NCBI GenBank assembly: GCA_965204415.1
Contig: CBDBEL010000003.1
Coordinates: forward strand, 682,001-746,000
Source of the DNA: Aldehydirespirator sp965204415
Lineage (GTDB): Bacteria; Actinomycetota; Acidimicrobiia; Acidimicrobiales; Aldehydirespiratoraceae
Direction: 5' to 3'
Length of the DNA stretch: 64,000 nt
Position numbers and translations under genes: made by a program. The notes beneath the pieces are model-generated. The model saw only the letters and a list, made by a program, of their open reading frames with translations, had not been told where the DNA came from and did not search any database. Below are positions 1-8,937 of this stretch, piece by piece (the stretch's first letter is position 1; each line of letters begins with the position of its first letter).

Positions 1-2951
1 TTCCAGTGGACGACAGCGTGGCACCAGAGGTGGAAGTCCAGGCCCTCCTGCCCGACGGAGGTGGAAGTGAGGACGAAGGGCCAGAACGGGGAGTTGAACG
101 CGGTCGATACCGATCCGACGCGGTTCACGCTGCCGTCGTCGAGAGTCTGGTCGGCGAAGGCGACCGCGAAGCGGGTGCGCATCCTGTGAGAGTCGAACGC
201 GGTCTTGCGGCCCTTGCGCCTCCGGACCGGGATGTCCACCCGATACGACGAGGTGCGCAGTTCCAGGGCCTCAGCCACCTTCTCTGCGATGTTGTAGGCC
301 GCTTCCCAGCGACGGTCGTTGTCGTCGGCAGCTTTCAACCGCCGATGGTCGTCGCCCAAGCTCAGATGGCCGAGCCAATCGCGCAGAACATGGCCATGCT
401 CGTCGAGGACGGCCTGGAGGTTGCCGTCGATCGAGTGCCTCACAACGTCGCGCCAGTAGCGGCTCGCGCCCTCGTCGGCGTCGGGCTGCTCGGGCTGCTC
501 GGAGTGTCCGCTGGTGATGACCGCAGTGACTTCCGGAGCGTTGAAGAAGCTCCTGAAGGCGGCACCGAGCCACGCGGCGTACTCCACCGTGCCGTGATCG
601 TTGGAGGCCGGTAGTCCACAGACCGATGAGACCATGCGCAGAGCGCATTGCGCCGGTCCGCCGACCGCGAGCTCGGCAAGAACCTCGACCAGATCGTCGG
701 GAGGCCGGCCGAGAGCCCCGGGTCCGTGCTCGACCATGGCCCGGGCCTCGGCGACGTGGGCACGGAGCCCCTGCCCGGCGTCGTCCTCCCAGTACGAGGC
801 ACCATCGGAGCCGAGCAACAGGTCGATGACCTCTGGCGTGCGCTGCTGGTCGAGGAACAGGGGTGCGGCCCAGTACCACCGTCGGTCGACGACACCGTCG
901 GTGGGCGCGGGCCCGACCAGCGGTTCGAGCGCGTCTGCCAGCCGGGTGGCCACACCGTCGAGCACATCCGAGACCTGGACGCGGTCGCCGGGCGCCGGCG
1001 GCACCGCCCCGCCGGTTCCCGGTCCCTGGGAGCCTTGGCGGGGCGTCTGTGGCCGGGGGTCGCCGAGTCTGGCGAGGCTCGGGCTCGGCCAGGTCAGCAG
1101 GAACGCGGTCATCGCGGCCGCCCGTCGGGGTCCGTGCGCCTCTCCCGGCCGCGCCTGCTCGGCCCGCTCGGCAGTTCGGAAGACGAGACGCTGGCCACCC
1201 CGGCGCCTGTAGCCGGCGGTGTAGTTGTGGCTGCGGGCCTCGAAGGCGCGTCGCTCGGACTCGAAGCTCACCATCGACGAGACCACCTTCGGCACGACGG
1301 TCCATCCGGAGAAGATCAGGCGTTTGGTGAACCGTGCAGCCTCCGGCGCCTCATACACCGACCCGGTGTCGTAGTACCGCATTGAGGGAGGGATCCACAG
1401 CAACTCGAAGGCTCGGCTGCGCTCCAGGTCGTCGAGCAGCCAGCGGAGCCGCCCGTTCTGGGGGTCGATGCGCCGGTACTCCTCGACGTCGTCCCAGCTC
1501 AGAAGGCCAGGGCCGGGATCAAGATTTGCGGCCTGGGCGAACTGGCCGTCCTCTGCGGCCCGCTCGATCGCCTCTTTGAACTTGTATCCCTCCATGAAGT
1601 TGACGAGGTACGGCCCCGACTTCCAGTACTCCGTCGGCTCATGGTGACCCACAGCCTCGGCCAGGCTGCCGAAGCGCAGGTAGGCGCGGAGATCGTGGTG
1701 CGTCACTCTCACAGCGGTGCTCGATTCGCTCAGCATCCCGTCACGGTCGGGCGTGGCCGCCAGCCGCTCCGTTCGTGCCATCACGCTCCGCAACTCGGCC
1801 TCGACGCCGCGGCAGGCGTCATCGGCTCCGCGTAGTGGGTCGGCGGAAGTCAAGGCTCGGCGAAGCCTGCCGATCCGGTCCTGCAGCCTCTGGAGTCGCT
1901 CCGGGTCCTGGAACAGGAAGGAGCATGTGTCCAGGAAGTCTCCATAGTGGTCGTCCTCCACCTCGTCGCTGATCGTGTACATGCGGTACGGCGTCGCCGA
2001 CAGCAGCAGCGTCCGGGTGGCCCGCCCGGTCTCGGGGTCGCAGTGGTCAAACAGCCGGTGGGCCGCCTCAGCCGCGAAGTTGCTGGGGTCCGGGCGCAGC
2101 AGGTCCTTGAACCGCTGAAATTCGTCGAGCACCACCAAGTCCGGCTGCAAGGTTGCGATGCCGACTCTCGCCATGACCCGGCGAACTTCCCCGATCAACT
2201 CCCGCCGGCGCTCGTGCAGGTCGTACGGGATCGCCCTCTTCCACGCGAGCCCGTCGGCCAGTTCGTCGAACAGGGCGCGTACGGTCGGGTTGCCTCGGGC
2301 GACCCGCGACGCATCGAACTCCTCTAGCAGCTCGACGAAGCCAGGCAGGGTCCTCTCGATGAGGGGTCGGTACCACTGTTCCCACTCCCGTAGCCGCCTG
2401 TCGCGGTCGTACCGGTCACCGGCCCACAGGCCCTCCCAGAAGATGCGCCGGGCCGGCGCGTTCATGGCGCCCGCCCCCCAGTGGGCTCGCAGGAACGTGT
2501 ACGCCAGGCAGCGCTCCCGGAACGTGCCCGTGCTGCGGCCGAACTTCAAGGAGGTTCCTGGCGTGATCGGCAGCAGGTTGATGCCCGTGGTGGCGCCCTC
2601 GCCCTCGTTCAGCTGGGCCAACGGCAGCATGGTGAGCCGGTCGGCGCTCTCGATGGGCTCGATGCCTGCGGGAACGAGCTTGCGGATGTTCTGGCGGGCG
2701 ATCGCCGCGTTGGAGCAGACGTAGACGATGTCGTGGCGCTTGTCGCCGGTGCGCCGGAGATGGTCGATGACCTGCGCGATCACGCCCTTGGCGACGTGGG
2801 TCTTGCCCAGGCCGACCTCGTCGGCCACCAGGAACCGGATGGCGGGGTCCTCCTCGGCGAACATCCGCTCGAAGGCCCAGACTGCAGTTCGGCGCTGGAA
2901 GTCCTTGAGATCGGCCAGCACCGCGTTGGCATCGACATGCTGTCCGGTCAT
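1..2951 (-). CDS. SF2-type helicase, C-terminus beyond left edge
   Basis: Partial gene: about 983 codons are open from an ATG at 2951 to the window edge with no stop, read directly from the reverse strand. The product looks like a superfamily 2 (SNF2/DEAH-like) ATPase acting on nucleic acid. Visible motifs are a Walker A (ADEVGLGKT, residues 43-51), a DEFQ Walker B box (about 276-279), a SATPY motif III (about 318), and a late motif V/VI region (TSVGQEGLDFH then a VVHW stretch) at the very edge. The ATG overlaps the TGA of the phospholipase-D-like gene by four bases (ATGA), so the two are translationally coupled. The wide gap between motifs III and V suggests a large insertion. The functional role is inferred from family and neighbours only. 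Confidence 0.85.
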   Translation of the reverse strand, partial: MTGQHVDANAVLADLKDFQRRTAVWAFERMFAEEDPAIRFLVADEVGLGKTHVAKGVIAQVIDHLRRTGDKRHDIVYVCSNAAIARQNIRKLVPAGIEPIESADRLTMLPLAQLNEGEGATTGINLLPITPGTSLKFGRSTGTFRERCLAYTFLRAHWGAGAMNAPARRIFWEGLWAGDRYDRDRRLREWEQWYRPLIERTLPGFVELLEEFDASRVARGNPTVRALFDELADGLAWKRAIPYDLHERRRELIGEVRRVMARVGIATLQPDLVVLDEFQRFKDLLRPDPSNFAAEAAHRLFDHCDPETGRATRTLLLSATPYRMYTISDEVEDDHYGDFLDTCSFLFQDPERLQRLQDRIGRLRRALTSADPLRGADDACRGVEAELRSVMARTERLAATPDRDGMLSESSTAVRVTHHDLRAYLRFGSLAEAVGHHEPTEYWKSGPYLVNFMEGYKFKEAIERAAEDGQFAQAANLDPGPGLLSWDDVEEYRRIDPQNGRLRWLLDDLERSRAFELLWIPPSMRYYDTGSVYEAPEAARFTKRLIFSGWTVVPKVVSSMVSFESERRAFEARSHNYTAGYRRRGGQRLVFRTAERAEQARPGEAHGPRRAAAMTAFLLTWPSPSLARLGDPRPQTPRQGSQGPGTGGAVPPAPGDRVQVSDVLDGVATRLADALEPLVGPAPTDGVVDRRWYWAAPLFLDQQRTPEVIDLLLGSDGASYWEDDAGQGLRAHVAEARAMVEHGPGALGRPPDDLVEVLAELAVGGPAQCALRMVSSVCGLPASNDHGTVEYAAWLGAAFRSFFNAPEVTAVITSGHSEQPEQPDADEGASRYWRDVVRHSIDGNLQAVLDEHGHVLRDWLGHLSLGDDHRRLKAADDNDRRWEAAYNIAEKVAEALELRTSSYRVDIPVRRRKGRKTAFDSHRMRTRFAVAFADQTLDDGSVNRVGSVSTAFNSPFWPFVLTSTSVGQEGLDFHLWCHAVVHW

Positions 2952-4834
2952 CGGGCCTCGACCCCTGCTTCGGCCACCTGGTGGATCATCGTCCAGAGTT
3001 CGGCGAAGCCCTCTGGCAGGGCGTCCTCAGCCGCCAGGTCCGAGACGAGCGGGTGGAGTCCAGCGAGCTTGGCCGGGTCGTGTCGCATCGTCCTCAGCAG
3101 CTTCTCCAAGACGGGCAAGCTCATGGGGCCGTCGCCGCCGAACATGCCTGGCTCGCCGTCGATGATGTCGATGGTGTCGAGCAGGCCGATGTCGTTGGCG
3201 TCTTCATCGAGCAGCGCCATGAGGTATCGGAAGAAGCGTTCCGCGTTCCCGATGAGGGTTCGCAGCAGCAGGCGCTCGCGGTGTTCGGGCACGCCGGCCA
3301 AGGGAACCGGTACGACGAAGCTGCTCGCGGTGCCGTCGTCGTGGGTCAGCTCGAACGCGAGGAAGCCGCTGAGGTTCTCCAGGCTCGTCTCGAAGCGCTC
3401 CTCCAGTGGCCTTCCCGGGGTTACTCGTCTCCGGTTCCCGGCGACGGTGAGAGGCCAGCAGCGAATCGTCACGTCGGTGGGCTCAGGCATCGGTCCGGTC
3501 GTCCGGTAGGTCACTGTCAACCCGTCGCCGCTCCCGGTGACTCGCCCCTCGTAGGAGAGCCGGGCGATGGTGTGTCGCCAGTGGTCGATCGACGGCCCTT
3601 CGTCGGGCTCGATAGTGTCCGACCGCCGGTAGTCGTAGAAGAGAGCGCGCAGGCCCGGTTCGTCGTCGCTGCCGTTGCACAGACGATCGATGCCGAGGGC
3701 ATCAATCGATCCGATCAGCTCCAGCAGGATCTCGATGTTGTTGCCGAACGCCGGGCCGGTGGCGTTGGCCGACCCGAGGAACAGCCGGGCCTGGTCCTTG
3801 TCCTCGAAGGCGAACACCTTGGCGTGCAGCCCGACGAGCGGCCTGCCAGGATCGAAGGGCGACAGCCTGTCGTTGTCGGCGTGGAAGTCGGTTGCGCTGC
3901 CGTCGTCGAAGGCGGACACCTTGCCTATTGCGGCTGCCGGACTCGATCTTGGGCGGTCGAGGCGCTCCTGCTGTTGAGGGTCTCCGACACTGTGGGCGGC
4001 ATCAGGCAGCAGGCTCTTGTCGAGGCGGTCGAGCTGCTCGGGGCTGCTGACCAGTTCGTCGATCTTGACCGGGTGAACGCTGGTGAAGAAGCTGTTGCTG
4101 AGGAACGGCGAGATGATCAGCGACCGCCCGGCGTCGGGTGGCAGTGGTCGTGACGGTTCGGGTTCCAGGCCCATGACGTGGACCTTGAGATTGTTCACGC
4201 CCGCAGGCAGGGCGAACCGGGCGCCTTGGAGAGCCGCGGCCAGTGACTGGACTCGCGTGCGGTGGTCCTCCGACACGCTGGCCGGGCAACGGTCTAGAAG
4301 ACCCGTGAACAGCTCGCCTACGGGTTTCAGCGTCGCTCCACCCGATCCGGCGGTCTCGTCGAGGCGCACGACCGTGTCCCAACTCATGTCGAAGGTGAGG
4401 TTGCGGCTGGCGATCAACACCCGGAGCCGCTGTTCAGCAGCCCGTGCGTCCGTCGGATCTGCGGCCGTCTCGTAGCGGAGAATCCAGACCTTGGGGTGAA
4501 CGATGCCACCGCGTGGGCCGGTGACGGGAACAACCGTCCGCTCCAGGAAGGCGAACGCCCGGCGAGAGGGCGGTAGCCCGATCTCGCCGACCTGGCTGAA
4601 CACGGTCAGCTTGCCAGCGTGGGACTTCAGCGCGTGGATCAACTCGACGGGCTCGTAGGCATCGCTGTCGTCCTCGGAGTCGGCGCCGCGACCTGCGAGG
4701 GCCAGGGCTGCGGGCGCGGCCAGAAGGGCTTGGAGGTCCAGTGTGTACGTCACGGCCATGGCCGACTCGAAACGGAACCCGGCCGGGGGCCGCATGGAGT
4801 CGATCAAGGTCAGCCGGTTGGCAGGTTGCAGCAT
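2948..4834 (-). CDS. phospholipase D-like domain protein of putative defence module
   Basis: About 628 residues. Two half-sites typical of the PLD superfamily are visible: H113-x-K115 followed by ASRNLT (142-147), and H337-x-K339 with D345 followed by GSANAT (354-359). The second copy is a near-canonical HKD motif; the first lacks an obvious aspartate. PLD-fold enzymes of this sort act as nucleases or phosphodiesterases, and here a nuclease role is inferred. The start was chosen at 4834 because the upstream stop and this ATG share a base (TGATG), which fits reinitiation. An in-frame ATG at 4891 would add 19 residues but overlap the upstream gene. The 3' end overlaps the helicase start by four bases. 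DISARM also pairs a PLD protein with a helicase, but no DUF1998 or methylase is visible here. Confidence 0.8.
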   Translation of the reverse strand: MLQPANRLTLIDSMRPPAGFRFESAMAVTYTLDLQALLAAPAALALAGRGADSEDDSDAYEPVELIHALKSHAGKLTVFSQVGEIGLPPSRRAFAFLERTVVPVTGPRGGIVHPKVWILRYETAADPTDARAAEQRLRVLIASRNLTFDMSWDTVVRLDETAGSGGATLKPVGELFTGLLDRCPASVSEDHRTRVQSLAAALQGARFALPAGVNNLKVHVMGLEPEPSRPLPPDAGRSLIISPFLSNSFFTSVHPVKIDELVSSPEQLDRLDKSLLPDAAHSVGDPQQQERLDRPRSSPAAAIGKVSAFDDGSATDFHADNDRLSPFDPGRPLVGLHAKVFAFEDKDQARLFLGSANATGPAFGNNIEILLELIGSIDALGIDRLCNGSDDEPGLRALFYDYRRSDTIEPDEGPSIDHWRHTIARLSYEGRVTGSGDGLTVTYRTTGPMPEPTDVTIRCWPLTVAGNRRRVTPGRPLEERFETSLENLSGFLAFELTHDDGTASSFVVPVPLAGVPEHRERLLLRTLIGNAERFFRYLMALLDEDANDIGLLDTIDIIDGEPGMFGGDGPMSLPVLEKLLRTMRHDPAKLAGLHPLVSDLAAEDALPEGFAELWTMIHQVAEAGVEAR

Positions 4835-6063
4835 CAGCTTGGTGCCTCTGCCGCTCTGAGGTCCTGGAGATAGCTCTTCGTGATGCCCCACCGGTAGTCG
4901 AGTTGACCTGCACTCGCTGGCTGACCTCCGCTCTCCAGGGCGGCCCGGTGCGACAGGCGGGCCCGCCCGGTCTTGAGGTGTCGCTCCCGGTCGCGAACGA
5001 GCCGATGGACTTCCTGGTTCTCGGCGAATCCGGACAGGTCGCTCACAGCTATACGAGCCAGATCGTGCCAGAAGTGCAAGGTGCGGTGGGCGATGTTGTA
5101 GCCGGTTAGGAGCCGCCGGAACTCCTCGGGCTTGTCAACCCAGGACCGCAGGTCGTCGTGGCGGTCCTTGACGAGGCTGGCCCAGCCATTGAGCTGCTCG
5201 ACCTGCTCGTCGATCAACTCCTCCGTGCTCCAGCCGAGCTCGTCGCGCGCCCTTCGCTCCACCAGCAGGTTGTAGACGAGCCGCGGACCGTGGGCCAGTT
5301 CCGAGAAGCAGCGACCGTGTCGCAGCACCTCTGCGAGACGGGCGGGGAGCCCGGGTAGTGGCACAAGCCACGGGTAGTCGATGTCGTCCAGTGACAGCCC
5401 CGGTTCGGCCGACAGGACGGCGATCAGCGTCTCGGGGTGGTGCCGCCGGATACCGTCGATCAGCACTTGGGCTTCGTCAGGTTCGAGCTTGAAGTCGATG
5501 TCGCCCTTTAGAAAACCCGGGGGCTCAGGCGGGACGGCAGCCCACATCGGAGCCGAGGGCTTGGTGGCGTTGCCGTCTTCGTCGCGTTCGATTCGTAGGC
5601 GCGCCCGAGCTGCGATCTGTTGGCCGTACTCCGCGATGCTCAGAGGGAAGCGCCTGATGCCCCAGGCTGCCATGCTGCCCCAGTAGATGTCGCTCGGCAT
5701 ACGCCTGAGACTGCGGCCCGCGATACTGCCGATCACTCCTTGGTTCGACCGAAGATGCCGGAGGCAGTCGATGAGTTCGGCCTCGTAGTCCCGGAGCTTG
5801 CGGGCGAAGCTGGCTGGCGGGACCGCGTCGTCTTCCAGCCGCCGGAATATCCATGGCAGGAAGACGAAGTAGCGCAGCCTGGTCTGGACGGTCGAGGTCC
5901 CCGGGGTGAGCATGTCTGAGAAGGCGTCGCGTATCGATCCGAGGCCCAGTTCGTCGATGGTGCCGGGCTCCTTGAGTGAGCGCAGCAGCGTGGCCACCCG
6001 TTCGCTGGCGGCGCCGTCGAGATCGAGCCATCCGATGGACGAGGCTGGCAAGTAGTCGTTCAT
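4834..6063 (-). CDS. DUF6361-like protein, first gene of putative defence module
   Basis: 409 residues, cytoplasmic and without membrane segments. It resembles the DUF6361 family: an N-terminal SIGWLDLD block, a TRLRYFVFLPWI block near residues 60-75, and a WGSMAAWGIRRFPLS block near 130. I know no biochemical function for this family; I recognise it from memory of its conserved blocks and its association with PLD and helicase genes. It is the first gene of the minus-strand module and its stop is fused to the start of the PLD gene (TGATG). No strong Shine-Dalgarno sequence precedes the ATG at 6063. The 120 bases upstream separate it from the divergent HNH gene and are noticeably richer in A/T than the surroundings, suggesting a shared promoter region. 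Confidence 0.7.
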   Translation of the reverse strand: MNDYLPASSIGWLDLDGAASERVATLLRSLKEPGTIDELGLGSIRDAFSDMLTPGTSTVQTRLRYFVFLPWIFRRLEDDAVPPASFARKLRDYEAELIDCLRHLRSNQGVIGSIAGRSLRRMPSDIYWGSMAAWGIRRFPLSIAEYGQQIAARARLRIERDEDGNATKPSAPMWAAVPPEPPGFLKGDIDFKLEPDEAQVLIDGIRRHHPETLIAVLSAEPGLSLDDIDYPWLVPLPGLPARLAEVLRHGRCFSELAHGPRLVYNLLVERRARDELGWSTEELIDEQVEQLNGWASLVKDRHDDLRSWVDKPEEFRRLLTGYNIAHRTLHFWHDLARIAVSDLSGFAENQEVHRLVRDRERHLKTGRARLSHRAALESGGQPASAGQLDYRWGITKSYLQDLRAAEAPS

Positions 6064-6170
6064 CGGCTCAAGTCAAGCACCGGCATGCGACACACGAGTC
6101 GGAAACCCCCGATGAGCAGCCTCTATCATGATGTTTCATCTCTATTTATGGGTACTTGTCACACCCCCTG

Positions 6171-6176
6171 TCTAAT
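6171..6176 (+). promoter_or_regulatory. candidate -10 box for leaderless HNH transcript
   Basis: TCTAAT lies nine bases before the ATG at 6186, so transcription would start at or next to the start codon, a leaderless arrangement common in actinobacteria. No clear -35 box sits at standard spacing (TTGTCA at 6156-6161 is too close). Confidence 0.35.
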
Positions 6177-6185
6177 GTGGCTGGC

Positions 6186-7421
6186 ATGGAATCGAGGACC
6201 GAATTGGTTGAGTCAGCCGGCACCGGGTGTGTGGCCTGTGCCGGCGATGTCGAGGTTGGGGCGCTCAGCGATGGGGAGCTTGCTGAGCGGATGACGCAGC
6301 TGGGGCGGGAGCGGTCGCGGGTGGATGCGATGCTGGCTGAGACGGCCGCAGAGATGCATCGGCGTGTCGGCGGTCGGGGCACAGCGGCGTTGATGCGTGA
6401 GCGGCTGCATGTGTCGGCCGTGCAGGCGACCGCGGATACTGCACTGGCCGCGTCGTTGGCTGAGTATCCGGCGACGCTGGAGGCTTGGCGCTCGGGGGAG
6501 ATCATCGCGGGGCATGCCCGTGTGATCGCCCGGGTGGGCGCCGATCCTGAACACGCTGATGAGCCGGCTCTGTTGGAGATGGCCCGCGGCTATCCGGTGG
6601 ACATGTTCGCCCGCATGACCCGCCAGTACATGAGTTCGCAGGACTCGTCGGCAGAGCACAAGCGGCAGCGTGAGAACCGGTGGGCGTCGCTGGTGCAGGA
6701 TCCCGACGGGTCATGGCGGCTGTCGGCTTACTTCGACCACTGCACCGGCAAGCGGGTCAGCATCGCGTTCAACCAGATGGTGCGCAAATACCGCAACGGC
6801 GAGCGAAGCCACGAACAGGTGAGCTCCCGGCACCGTAGAGCGGACGCGTTGGCCAACCTGATCACCGGCGAAGGCGCCCATCACCGTCCCCAAACCACCC
6901 TGCTGATGATCGCCGACTACGACACCGTTTCACGCGAACTGCGCAATCTGCGCTACGACGACGGACTGGCCGTGCCCGCAGACCAGATCGCCCAGCTGGC
7001 CGCAGACGCCAAGATCCTGCCGGCCATCTTCAGTGCCGAGGGCGACCCGCTGTGGCTGGGACGGGCCCAGCGAGACGCCAGTAACGGGCAACGGATCGCG
7101 CTTGCGGCCCGCGACGGCGGCTGTGTCAACTGCGCGGCGCCCGCCGAGGGGGGCGAACCCCACCACATCGAGTGGTTCAGCCGGGGCGGACCGACCGACA
7201 TCGACAATCTGTGCCTGCTGTGCGAACGCTGCCATCATCTCGTCCACGACGACGGGTGGCAGCTTCACAACCACGACGGCGAACTCCGACTTCGGCCGCC
7301 CTCGCGCCCGCTGACACGATCCCGCCCGCGGCCTGACGCCAGCTGGCGCAACGGGCATGACAGCCGCTCACGACCTGATGCACGATCCCGGTCGCAGCGC
7401 AACCCGATTCTGCGAACCTGA
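6186..7421 (+). CDS. DUF222 / HNH endonuclease (13E12-repeat type)
   Basis: 411 residues from the ATG at 6186; a TTG ten codons upstream is possible but less likely. The N-terminal two thirds match the DUF222 helical domain (SDGELAERM; AETAAEMHRR; a long helical middle). The C-terminus carries an HNH nuclease with a structural zinc knuckle: CVNCAAP, then EPHHIEWFSRGGPT, NLCLLCERCHHLVH and GWQL. The tail is Arg/Ser/Pro-rich and low complexity. Genes of this type are multicopy in actinobacteria and behave like mobile, intron-homing-like or DNA-processing elements; the exact role is unknown. It stands alone, divergent from the DUF6361 module, with no partner gene. Confidence 0.9.
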   Translation: MESRTELVESAGTGCVACAGDVEVGALSDGELAERMTQLGRERSRVDAMLAETAAEMHRRVGGRGTAALMRERLHVSAVQATADTALAASLAEYPATLEAWRSGEIIAGHARVIARVGADPEHADEPALLEMARGYPVDMFARMTRQYMSSQDSSAEHKRQRENRWASLVQDPDGSWRLSAYFDHCTGKRVSIAFNQMVRKYRNGERSHEQVSSRHRRADALANLITGEGAHHRPQTTLLMIADYDTVSRELRNLRYDDGLAVPADQIAQLAADAKILPAIFSAEGDPLWLGRAQRDASNGQRIALAARDGGCVNCAAPAEGGEPHHIEWFSRGGPTDIDNLCLLCERCHHLVHDDGWQLHNHDGELRLRPPSRPLTRSRPRPDASWRNGHDSRSRPDARSRSQRNPILRT

Positions 7422-7620
7422 GGGTCAATTCGCTCCGCTTGGTGGGCGGCGGTTTGATCGACGGAGAAGTGTCCTGGCCGGGGTCTTCATATTCTCGCTC
7501 TGGCGGATGCTGGTCGCCGGTCACCTGGCTCTATGGGAGATCGGGCTCATCGTCACGTTCCTCGCGTTTGTGGCCCAGTCGGTCTTCATCATGGGCGTCC
7601 GGGCAGCCTGGGGCGGCGGC

Positions 7621-7983
7621 TCAAGCTATCTGTCGGCTCATCAGGTCCTGGAATACGCCCGGAGTCGCGGCCAGCTCCTCGAAGGAGCCCTCCTGAACAA
7701 CTTTGCCCTCACGCATCACATATATGCGGTCGGCCCGCCGCAGGGTGGAGAGACGGTGAGCGACCACGATCCGCGTCGACGTCAGGAGCGACAGATTGTC
7801 CAGGATCCTGGACTGCGTCTCGGCATCTAGCCAGCTGGTGGCCTCGTCGAGGATCAGGATGCGGGGGTCGCGGATCAGCGCGTGGGCGATCTGGATTCGC
7901 TGGCTCTCGCCGCCGGAGGTGAGGGCCGCGCCCGCGCCCACCAGGTCGCGGCTCGCGCCCGGGAGCAGATGATCCTCTGTCAT
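7621..7983 (-). pseudogene. C-terminal remnant of an ABC exporter ATPase
   Basis: 120 residues that cover only the second half of an ABC nucleotide-binding domain: signature motif (TSGGESQR, about 22-29), Walker B (ILILDEATSWLD) and switch histidine (VAHRLST), then the usual REGKVVQEGSFEEL tail. The Walker A lysine loop and the whole membrane domain are missing, so it cannot be a working ATPase by itself. The sequence resembles peptidase/bacteriocin-type export ATPases. Its ATG overlaps the yceI-like stop codon by four bases, which could let it be translated, but the truncated domain argues for a remnant left by a deletion between it and the YceI gene. Confidence 0.75.
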
Positions 7984-8903
7984 GGGCGGGTGAATATGAG
8001 CTGGAACTCCATGACGCCGTGGTCCTCGACCGAGACGACTATGGGCGCGGTCGGCGCGGTCACGCCGAAGTCGCTGAAGACGACATCGCTGGACCCGACA
8101 GCCACGATCGTGTCGCCCACGAGCTGGGCCTGCAGGTCGAAGGTGACCCGGTTAGTGGTGCCCTTCACGGTGAGATCCCCCACCGCCGACCCTGAGAACG
8201 CCTCGCCGTCGGCCATTCCTGCGGGCAACTCGACCGGTTCGACGAGCGTGAACGTGGCCAGCGGGAACTCGCTGGTGTTGAGGGCCCGGTAGATCTGGCC
8301 GTCTCGGAAGCTGTTGTCGGTCGCCAGCGTGCCCATCTGCACCTCGACGTTCGCGGCCACCAGCGCGGTGCCGCTCAACTCGATCGAGCCCGAGACCTCA
8401 GCGGTGCGGCCCACCGCGGTGAAGTCGCCGATGTTGTTGAGCACCTCGTCCACCCGGAAGCCCGCGAAGCTCCCCGTCGGCTCGCCCTGCAGGTCGCCAG
8501 GGTTCTCAGCCGCCTCGACGGTCCACACCCCGGCGAGCCCGGCCGCGGTGTCGACCGCCTCGCCCGCCGAGGTCGACTCGGCCTCGATCTCAGCAGCCAC
8601 GTCCTCCATCGACGGCTCCGGCACGGTCGTCACGTTGCCGCTCCCGTCCGTCGCCGACTCGATCACCTCGGCCTCGTGGTCATGACCTTCGTGGTCGTCG
8701 ATGACCTCGGTGGCCGACGGCTCGCCAGTGCTCTCGTCGGTGGCCTCAGTGGCCTCAGCGGCCTCGATCCGGGCGACCGTGGTCTCCAGATCGACCGCCT
8801 CGGGAGCCTCGCCCCGCGTCAGGATGAACAGCGCTACCGCCGCCACCGCCAGCACGATCACGGCAACGATCCCGGCAAGGATGAACTTTGTGAGCCTGCT
8901 CAT
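7980..8903 (-). CDS. YceI-like secreted/anchored lipid-binding protein
   Basis: 307 residues. An N-terminal membrane anchor (ILAGIVAVIVLAVAAVALFIL, residues about 8-28, in two stretches) is followed by an acidic, His-containing linker (DDHEGHDHEAE, about 70-80) and a C-terminal YceI-type beta-barrel domain from about residue 125: a GVWTVE start, GSFAGFRVDE, a VEVQMGTLATDNSFRDGQIYR region, and SGSAVGDLTVKGTTN near 225. YceI domains bind isoprenoid or fatty-acyl amphiphiles outside the membrane. The His/Asp/Glu cluster in the linker could bind metal, but that is inference. It lies 34 bases downstream of hemL on the same strand and may be cotranscribed with the heme genes. Confidence 0.85.
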   Translation of the reverse strand: MSRLTKFILAGIVAVIVLAVAAVALFILTRGEAPEAVDLETTVARIEAAEATEATDESTGEPSATEVIDDHEGHDHEAEVIESATDGSGNVTTVPEPSMEDVAAEIEAESTSAGEAVDTAAGLAGVWTVEAAENPGDLQGEPTGSFAGFRVDEVLNNIGDFTAVGRTAEVSGSIELSGTALVAANVEVQMGTLATDNSFRDGQIYRALNTSEFPLATFTLVEPVELPAGMADGEAFSGSAVGDLTVKGTTNRVTFDLQAQLVGDTIVAVGSSDVVFSDFGVTAPTAPIVVSVEDHGVMEFQLIFTRP

Positions 8904-8937
8904 GTCTGGACTTCCGCGGGTCTCGTGTTCGTGCGGG

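Noticed and set aside
1..6063. DISARM system
   Set aside because: A helicase and a PLD protein are present, but there is no DUF1998 protein or DNA methylase in view, and the first gene is DUF6361-like.
7357..7620. Plus-strand frame with two hydrophobic stretches (FIFSLWRMLVAGH, IGLIVTFLAFVAQ)
   Set aside because: It continues antisense into the ABC remnant and has no ribosome site or family match. Possibly a remnant, not supported as a gene.
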